In this document: one piece after another, positions 31,300-36,088 of the stretch
How the letters are laid out: the number at the start of each line of letters is the position of its first letter
Numbering within the stretch: the stretch's first letter is position 1
From: Candidatus Shapirobacteria bacterium
GTDB lineage: Bacteria; Patescibacteriota; Microgenomatia; UBA12405
DNA: 36,088 bases
Assembly (NCBI GenBank): GCA_028700625.1
Contig: JAQVSI010000009.1
Coordinates: 1-36,088, forward strand
Direction of reading: 5' to 3'
The notes under the pieces: model-generated
Seen by the model: only the letters and a program-made list of their open reading frames with translations
What the model was told of the DNA's origin: nothing
Databases searched by the model: none
Position numbers and translations under genes: made by a program

Positions 31300-31305
31300 A
31301 TTCTA
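31300..31305 (-). promoter_or_regulatory. Extended -10 box of the tRNA-binding protein/argS operon
   Basis: Minus-strand TGATAGAAT, 5 nt before the ATG at 31294. Likely the promoter for both this gene and argS. Confidence 0.5.
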
Positions 31306-31373
31306 TCAAAAAATCAGTCAAAATGTGTTATTCTTAGCTTACTTAACCACATTATTAATTAGTCGAAAAAATT

Positions 31374-32735
31374 ATGATTAATCTTGATACTTCCATCTTT
31401 AAATCTTACGATATTCGCGCTATTTATCCAACTCAAGCCAACGAGGAATTAGCTGAAAAAATAGGTTGTGGTTTTGCTAAATACTTAAATTTTCCTGGCA
31501 AAGTTGTGGTTGCTCGCGATGGTCGCATTTCTGGCGAATCAATGAAAAATGCCCTAATTTTAGGTTTAAATAAAGTTGGAGTTAATGTTATCGATGTCGA
31601 CTTAGCCTCTACCGATATGTTTTATTACGCTTGTCAAAAATATGATCTCCCGGGAATTTCCGTTACTGCCAGTCATAATCCAAAAGAATACACTGGTTTT
31701 AAAATGGTCAAAAAAATCCCTGAGCTTCTTTCTGGCGAAGCCGGTATTAAAGAAATTAAAGAATATATTTTAAATGATGATCTTCCTACCGATGCCACTA
31801 TTCCTGGGTTAATTGAATCACAGAATATGCAATCTGAATTTGTTGATTATGTTTTATCTCTAATCGACATCGCTAAAATAAAAAAATTCAAAATTCATGC
31901 CGATACTGCCAATGGTATGGTTGGCCCATTTCTAGAGCTTTTATCACAAAAACTGCCTCAAATAGAATTTACTAAGATGTATTGGGACATTGACGGTAAT
32001 TTTCCAAATCATGGAGGAGATCCACTTTTAGCCGAAAATAGGATTGAAATTCAAAAAAGAGTCCCTGCTGAAAATAGTAATTTAGGAATAATGTTTGATC
32101 CAGACGGTGATCGCTTTTTTGTTATCGATAGTAGAGGACGTTTTATTCCTGGTGATTTTATGACTGCTATCTTGGCTAAATATTTTATCCAAAAAAATCC
32201 AGGCTGTAGTATTGTCTACGACATTCGCGCTTCTAAAGTCGTCCCTGAAACTATTGCTACTTGTGGTGGTAAAAGTTTTGCAAACAGGGTTGGTCACACC
32301 CACATCAAAGCTCGTATGAAAACTGAAAATGCTTATTTTGGTGGCGAAGTTTCTGGTCATTACTATTTTAAAGATTTCTTTTTATGTGACACTGGTCTAG
32401 TAACATTTGTCTACCTTTTGGACTTTTTATCAAACACCGATAAGTCTCTAGATTTAATTATTGATGAAATGTTGGCCAAATATCACATTTCTGGCGAAAT
32501 TAATTCAAAGGTTGCCGATGTTTCCAATATTTTAACCAAAATTGAAAATACTTATAGTCCAAACACTATTTCTCCAATAGAGCGCATGGACGGTCTAACT
32601 TTTGAAATGGGTGATTGGCGTTTTAATCTCAGATCTTCAAACACAGAACCTCTTTTGCGTTTAAATTTAGAAGCTAACACTGAAGAGCTCATGATTCAAA
32701 AAAGAGATGAACTTTTATCCCTCATTAGAAATTAA
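31374..32735 (+). CDS. manB: Phosphomannomutase/phosphoglucomutase (alpha-D-phosphohexomutase)
   Basis: Interconverts hexose-6-phosphate and hexose-1-phosphate, feeding sugar-nucleotide synthesis (for example for the nucleotidyltransferase at 12.6 kb). The phosphoserine loop is SVTASHNPKEYTGFK; the metal loop is MFDPDGDRFFV; the sugar-specificity loop is FGGEVSGHYYF; and the phosphate-binding loop is LRSSNTEPLLRLNLEA. At 453 aa it is full-length. The GEVSGH motif is typical of PMM/PGM bifunctional enzymes; exact substrate is inferred. No clear -10 box or Shine-Dalgarno lies just before the ATG. Confidence 0.94.
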   Translation: MINLDTSIFKSYDIRAIYPTQANEELAEKIGCGFAKYLNFPGKVVVARDGRISGESMKNALILGLNKVGVNVIDVDLASTDMFYYACQKYDLPGISVTASHNPKEYTGFKMVKKIPELLSGEAGIKEIKEYILNDDLPTDATIPGLIESQNMQSEFVDYVLSLIDIAKIKKFKIHADTANGMVGPFLELLSQKLPQIEFTKMYWDIDGNFPNHGGDPLLAENRIEIQKRVPAENSNLGIMFDPDGDRFFVIDSRGRFIPGDFMTAILAKYFIQKNPGCSIVYDIRASKVVPETIATCGGKSFANRVGHTHIKARMKTENAYFGGEVSGHYYFKDFFLCDTGLVTFVYLLDFLSNTDKSLDLIIDEMLAKYHISGEINSKVADVSNILTKIENTYSPNTISPIERMDGLTFEMGDWRFNLRSSNTEPLLRLNLEANTEELMIQKRDELLSLIRN

Positions 32736-32738
32736 ATT

Positions 32739-33938
32739 ATGTACCAACCTTCCACTCAGATTTTAGATAAATATGCCGATGTTTTGGTAAATTTTGCTCT
32801 AAACAGTGGTCATGGAATCAAAAAAGGAGAAGTTGTTTTTCTTCAAGTTCCAGAATCTGCTAAACCACTTTTGATTTCTCTTCAAAGAGCTGTTTTAAAA
32901 AGTGGAGCTCATGCTTTAATTCAATATTTACCCGATGAAATGTCTCGTGAATTTTTTGATCTAGCCGATGATGATCAGCTTAAATTCTTTCCCGCCACTT
33001 TTTTAAAAGGTCGAGTTAGACAAGCTGATCATTTTTTAATGGTTCTAGCCGAAACTAATTTTCATGAATTAGAAGGCATTGATCCAAGAAAAATAATGGA
33101 AAGAAGTGCTGTTTTTAAACCCTACAAAGAATGGCGTGATAAAAAAGAAAACAGTGGTAAATTAACTTGGACTCTTGGTTCCTATGCCACTCCTGCCATG
33201 GCCAAAGAAGCTGGTTTGACTCTCAGAGAATGTTGGCAGCAAATTATCAAAGCTTGTTATTTAAATCATCGCAATCCAGTCGAAAAATGGCGCCAGATTC
33301 AATTCAAATCAGAAAAATTAAGACAAAAATTAAACAAACTAGAAATAGTCAAAGTTAATATCAAGGCCAAATATACCGATTTAAACATTACTATTGGTGA
33401 TAATCGTCAGTGGCTTGGTGGTGGCGGTCGCAATATTCCTAGTTTTGAAATTTTCACTTCACCAGATTGGAGAGGAACCAATGGTTATATTTTTTTTGAT
33501 CAACCTCTCTATCGCCAAGGCAATTTAATTAAAAATATTAAATTAACTTTTAAAGATGGTTTAGTTGTTGATGCTCAAGCCGATTACGGAGAAGAATTTT
33601 TAAAACAATTAATTAAAGTTGAAAATTCAGACAAAATAGGGGAGTTTTCTTTAACAGACAAACGCTTTTCTAAGATCAATAAATTTATGGCAGAAACTCT
33701 TTATGATGAAAATTTTGGCGGTCCTTTTGGTAATACCCACATTGCTCTTGGATCAGCCTACAAAGATACTTATTCAAAAAAAATGACCAAAATGACCGAA
33801 AAAGATTGGTCGGAATTAGGTTTCAATAATTCAGCTGTCCATACCGATATTATTGCCACCAGTGATAGAATAGTCACCGCCATTCTTAAAAATGGAAAAG
33901 AAATTATTTTATACAAATCAGGAAAATTTCAAATTTAA
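32739..33938 (+). CDS. Aminopeptidase, M29 family (AmpS/PepS-like)
   Basis: A 399-aa cytoplasmic metallo-aminopeptidase of the thermophilic M29 group. Visible motifs: LDKYADVLVNFALNSG at the N-terminus, AMAKEAGLTLRECWQQI, the metal-site region GGGGRNIPSFEIFTSPDW (with E as ligand), PLYRQGNLIKNIKLTFKDG, the HIALGSAY histidine, and HTDII near the end. These positions correspond to the E, H, Y, H and D residues of characterised M29 enzymes. It starts 3 nt after the phosphohexomutase stop, so they are probably cotranscribed. Confidence 0.9.
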   Translation: MYQPSTQILDKYADVLVNFALNSGHGIKKGEVVFLQVPESAKPLLISLQRAVLKSGAHALIQYLPDEMSREFFDLADDDQLKFFPATFLKGRVRQADHFLMVLAETNFHELEGIDPRKIMERSAVFKPYKEWRDKKENSGKLTWTLGSYATPAMAKEAGLTLRECWQQIIKACYLNHRNPVEKWRQIQFKSEKLRQKLNKLEIVKVNIKAKYTDLNITIGDNRQWLGGGGRNIPSFEIFTSPDWRGTNGYIFFDQPLYRQGNLIKNIKLTFKDGLVVDAQADYGEEFLKQLIKVENSDKIGEFSLTDKRFSKINKFMAETLYDENFGGPFGNTHIALGSAYKDTYSKKMTKMTEKDWSELGFNNSAVHTDIIATSDRIVTAILKNGKEIILYKSGKFQI

Positions 33939-33952
33939 TTATTAAAACAAAA

Positions 33953-34282
33953 ATGACAACTGAATTAAAAATAGAAGATATAAAAGTTGGTGAAGGTTAT
34001 TCTGTTAAGTCGGGAGATATTGTCTCTATAAATTATCTTGGCATTCTTGAAGATGGCACTAAATTTGACAGTTCTTACGATCGAAAAGAACCTTTTGAAA
34101 CCGCCATTGGCGTTGGTTACGTAATTAAGGGTTGGGACGAAGGTGTTGTTGGTATGAAAGTTGGTGGTAAAAGAAAACTAACCATTCCTTATCAAATGGC
34201 TTATGGTAAATACGGCATTCCAGGAGCAATTCCACCAAAAGCAACTTTAATTTTCGAAGTTGAATTATTAGAAATTAAATAA
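33953..34282 (+). CDS. FKBP-type peptidyl-prolyl cis-trans isomerase
   Basis: A 109-aa single-domain FKBP: VSINYLGILEDGTKFDSSYDR, FETAIGVGYVIKGWDEGVVGMKVGGKRKL, IPYQMAYGKYGIPGAIPPKATLIFEVELLEI. Active-site positions of FKBP12 (Y, F, D, F/V, I, W, Y, F) are all present. No signal peptide, so cytoplasmic folding helper. It follows the aminopeptidase by 14 nt without a promoter or Shine-Dalgarno and is probably the last gene of a three-gene transcript ending at the hairpin around 34.45 kb. Confidence 0.95.
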   Translation: MTTELKIEDIKVGEGYSVKSGDIVSINYLGILEDGTKFDSSYDRKEPFETAIGVGYVIKGWDEGVVGMKVGGKRKLTIPYQMAYGKYGIPGAIPPKATLIFEVELLEIK

Positions 34283-34443
34283 ATTTTTAGTAACCCTAGA
34301 CCTTCCGCAAGGGAACCAAATCATTAATGAAATTATTTTCTATTTCAAAACCTTTAATAAAGACATCTCTAACCTGACAAATCCTTCTCAATTACTTCTC
34401 TTATAGAGAATAGAAATAGAAATAAATTAATTAAAACAAAAAA

Positions 34444-34494
34444 AAAGACCTTAAGATTATTATTCACACTAATGTGTGTAATCTTAAAGTCTTT
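34444..34494. terminator. Bidirectional hairpin terminator between FKBP and the repeat gene
   Basis: AAAGAC and TTAAGATTA on the left pair with TAATCTTAA and GTCTTT on the right, with one mismatch. Above this are a TTATT bulge, a CACAC / GTGTG stem and a TAAT loop. A-rich sequence on the left and T-rich on the right make it usable in both directions, matching the convergent genes that flank it. The 160 bp between FKBP and this hairpin contain no gene that I can support. Confidence 0.78.
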
Positions 34495-34513
34495 ACTAAT
34501 CTAAAAATCTTTT

Positions 34514-35302
34514 TTATTCTGGCCACAACCCTACCAGTTTTACAATAGCTTTTCTTCGAGCTTCACTGCCATTAGGAGCCTTACGGTAAGTTTCTATAAC
34601 TTCTTCAACAGTTTTAGCTTTTTCAACTTCTTCAAGTGAAAGTTTATCCCACTTTTCCAAAGCTTTTATTCGAGATTCATTGTCTTTATAAAGAATCTTA
34701 TAGTAAACTTCTCTAACTTCTTCAATACTTTGACAAAGTTCTATCCACTTTTCAAAAGCTTTTCTTTCAGCCTCACCATCCTTAGGAGTCTTACGGTAAA
34801 CTTCTCTAACTTCTTCAACAGTTTTAGCTTTTTCAACTTCTTCAAGCGAAAGTTCTATCCATTTTTCCAAAGCTTTTTTTTGAGTTTCACTATAGCAATC
34901 AGCTTCTCTGTAAACTTCTCTAACTTCTTCAATACTTTGACAAAGTTCTATCCACTTTTCCAAAGCTTTTCTTCGAGATTCACCATAAGGAGCCTTATGG
35001 TAAGCTTCTATAACTTCTTCAACAGTTTTAGCTTTTTCAATTTCTTCAAGTGAAAGTTTATTCCACTTTTCCAAAGCTTTTTTTTGAGTTTCACTATTAT
35101 TAGGAGCCTTACGGTAAGCTTCTCTAACTTCTTCAACAGTTTTAGCTTTTTCAATTTCTTCAAGTGAAAGTTTATTCCACTTTTCCAAAGCTTTTCTTTG
35201 AGTTTCACTATAGCAATCAGCTTCTCTGTAAGCTTCTCTAACTTCTTCAACAGTTTTAGCTTTTTCAATTTCTTCAAGTGAAAGTTTATTCCACTTTTCC
35301 AA
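34514..35302 (-). pseudogene. Downstream part of the repeat-protein gene, beyond the in-frame TGA
   Basis: This frame is continuous and in phase with the 35384-35689 gene; only the TGA at 35384-35386 separates them. It has no ATG of its own and could start only from a TTG within a repeat. The translation from the TGA on adds repeats 3-10 of the family (EKW-x-x-L-S-L-E-E, then KAKTVEEVREAYRKA), ending AIVKLVGLWPE, which looks like a natural C-terminus. Two short-type units (ELCQSIEEVREVY) alternate with long ones. Either this is the lost C-terminal two-thirds of a 391-codon gene, or it is made by TGA readthrough. Helical-hairpin scaffold function is inferred. Confidence 0.62.
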
Positions 35303-35600
35303 AGCTTTTCTTTCAACTTCACTATTTTTAGTAGTCTTACTGTAAGCTTCTCTAACTTCTTTAATAGTTTGACTAATTTCTATTCACTTTTCCAAAGCTT
35401 TTCTTTTAGTTTCACTATAGCAATCAGCTTCTCTGTAAGCTTCTTTAACTTCTTCAACAGTTTTAGCTTTTTCAATTTCTTCAAGTAAAAGTTCTATCCA
35501 CTTTTCCAAAGCTTTTCTTTCAGCTTCACTATTTTTAGTAGTCTTACTGTAAGCTTCTCTAACTTCTTCAACAGTTTTAGCTTTTTCAATTTCTTCAAGT
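34580..35600 (-). repeat. Ten tandem coding repeats (about 90-117 bp units)
   Basis: Seven long units contain a nearly identical DNA core (cttcaacagttttagctttt on the plus strand). Three shorter units have a variant core (tactttgacaaag or tagtttgactaa) at about 34725, 34937 and 35368. Near-identity at DNA level indicates recent duplication or gene conversion. In protein each unit reads KALEKWxxL(SLEE-IEKAKT)VEEVREAYRKA, about 30 or 38 residues. Confidence 0.85.
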
Positions 35601-35689
35601 AAATCATCACTAATCAAATAAGAAAATTGAATTAAAGGAATACCTGTTTTTTGGGAAATCTCTGTTATCTTTTTCTTTATATCAACCAT
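35384..35689 (-). CDS. Helical repeat protein, N-terminal part (stops at in-frame TGA)
   Basis: 101 codons starting MVDIKKKITEISQKTGIPL, a unique N-terminal cap, then two copies of the LLEEIEKAKTVEEVREAY repeat and part of a third, ending RKALEK then TGA. In every other unit the position after KALEK is Trp (TGG), so TGG to TGA is the simplest explanation. The start has a Shine-Dalgarno AAAGGTGG (about 35699-35706, 9 nt from the ATG), unlike the leaderless housekeeping genes. Each repeat predicts two helices, like a SEL1/TPR-type solenoid, though no named family is recognised. Cytoplasmic (no signal peptide). Whether the truncated product is functional is unknown. Confidence 0.65.
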   Translation of the reverse strand: MVDIKKKITEISQKTGIPLIQFSYLISDDLLEEIEKAKTVEEVREAYSKTTKNSEAERKALEKWIELLLEEIEKAKTVEEVKEAYREADCYSETKRKALEK

Positions 35690-35703
35690 CTTTCATTACC
35701 ACC

Positions 35704-36088
35704 TTTCACTAATTGTTTATTTTTTTATATATAAAAAAGAGAACAACCTCTTAATTGTTTTCAAAAGATTTTTTAGATTTTTAATGTATGACTATATTAA
35801 ATTTATCTACTGCAAAATAGTAGTCAAATTAATTTAGTAGAAAATTATAGCAGAAATACAAAGATAATCAACATTATAGGACTTCTGTGAACCTACAGGA
35901 AGTCGAACCCTAATATTAAGCCTTAAAATTTATTTTTTTATTAAAAAATATATTGCATGTAGAATATATATGGAAATATTACTGAATTTTTATTAATTAG
36001 TCTCAATTTTTAAAATATACCAGCGCGATTGTTGCGCAATTATTGCGCAATTACAAAAAATTATATTTTTTCTAAAAAAATTATCGGA
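35704..36088. other. AT-rich stretch of about 390 bp without a supported gene
   Basis: It holds the leader and probable promoter (TATATATAAA-type sequence near 35730) of the repeat gene. A hairpin GACTTC..GGAAGTC lies near 35880-35905, and three 11-bp GC-rich repeats at 36023-36054. A minus-strand frame is open from the window edge to a TAA near 35995 (about 31 codons, ending WYILKIETN), but this is too short and ambiguous to call. Confidence 0.5.
36023..36054. repeat. Three 11-bp tandem repeats with a 19-bp palindrome
   Basis: Units gcgcgattgtt, gcgcaattatt and gcgcaattac follow one another with an 11-bp period. Within them TTGCGCAAT-T-ATTGCGCAA (36032-36050) is a perfect inverted repeat. 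The GC core in very AT-rich DNA and near-helical period suggest a protein binding site. Confidence 0.65.

Noticed and set aside
34730-35053. Long plus-strand frame over the repeat region
   Set aside because: It is the antisense of the repeat gene, gives a Phe/Ser low-complexity product, and is open only because of the repeats.
35008-35322. Second minus-strand frame rich in Lys and Leu
   Set aside because: Out-of-frame shadow of the repeat gene; no start signal.
35384-35386. Alternative genetic code with TGA as Trp or Gly
   Set aside because: recJ, dus and obg end at TGA in the right place, and conserved Trp residues throughout the window use TGG. One TGA in a repeat gene is better explained by mutation.
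34580-35600. Regular repeats that could suggest a CRISPR array
   Set aside because: Units are 90-117 bp, keep one reading frame and have no unique spacers; they encode protein repeats.
35993-36088. Minus-strand frame open from the window edge, ending WYILKIETN
   Set aside because: Only about 31 codons, crosses the 11-bp repeats, and cannot be told from chance. It needs sequence beyond the window.

Overview
This is an AT-rich, tightly packed bacterial chromosome segment. Genome style points to a Candidate Phyla Radiation (Patescibacteria) bacterium, most plausibly of the Microgenomates type: short intergenic gaps, stop/start overlaps, single housekeeping genes rather than long operons, many CPR-type hypothetical surface proteins, and dispersed palindromic repeats, some inside reading frames. 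The phylum is an inference, since no rRNA gene is present. TGA is a normal stop here (recJ, dus and obg end with it) and Trp is TGG.

Layout. 1-5.8 kb: end of secF, then cca (-), recJ, aspS and a D,D-carboxypeptidase. 5.9-10.6 kb: a membrane-anchored hypothetical (-) divergent from gltX, then a cell-surface block (Pro/Thr-stalk protein, VanZ-like, CAP-domain protein, small membrane protein). 10.6-15.9 kb: trmD (-) divergent from a GT2-GtrA glycosyltransferase, then a sugar nucleotidyltransferase, a triple zinc-ribbon protein, an Erm/KsgA-type rRNA methyltransferase and an LCP protein. 15.9-18.8 kb: about 490 bp without a gene, a large protein with a PcfJ-like core plus repeats (-), tRNA-Gln(CTG), and a disrupted copy of that tRNA's 5' half. 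18.75-25.0 kb: a 55-codon gene, MBL-fold hydrolase (-), RRM protein, dus, coiled-coil protein, trxA, rlmN, obg and era (-). 25.0-31.3 kb: a two-gene cassette with its own promoter and terminator, lon under a CIRCE-like operator, two hypotheticals (-), argS (-) and a tRNA-binding OB-fold protein (-). 31.4-34.3 kb: phosphohexomutase, M29 aminopeptidase, FKBP. 34.3-36.1 kb: a bidirectional terminator, a ten-repeat helical protein broken by one in-frame TGA, and an AT-rich non-coding end.

How it works together. Most genes serve translation (aspS, gltX, argS, cca, tRNA-Gln, trmD, dus, rlmN, the Erm/KsgA-type enzyme, era, obg). Others serve envelope building (dacA, LCP, CAP, VanZ, GT2-GtrA, sugar nucleotidyltransferase, phosphohexomutase) or protein quality control (lon, FKBP, trx). 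The main regulatory signal is a -10 box, often extended (TGnTAnnnT), 5-10 nt before the start codon of about 20 genes with no Shine-Dalgarno sequence. This predicts largely leaderless mRNAs. A minority of genes, mostly hypothetical, instead have a leader and a real Shine-Dalgarno. The most unusual items are the promoter architecture, the CIRCE-like site at lon, in-frame palindrome insertions in two RNA-modification genes, repeats that supply SD-like sequence just before start codons, and the TGA-interrupted repeat gene.
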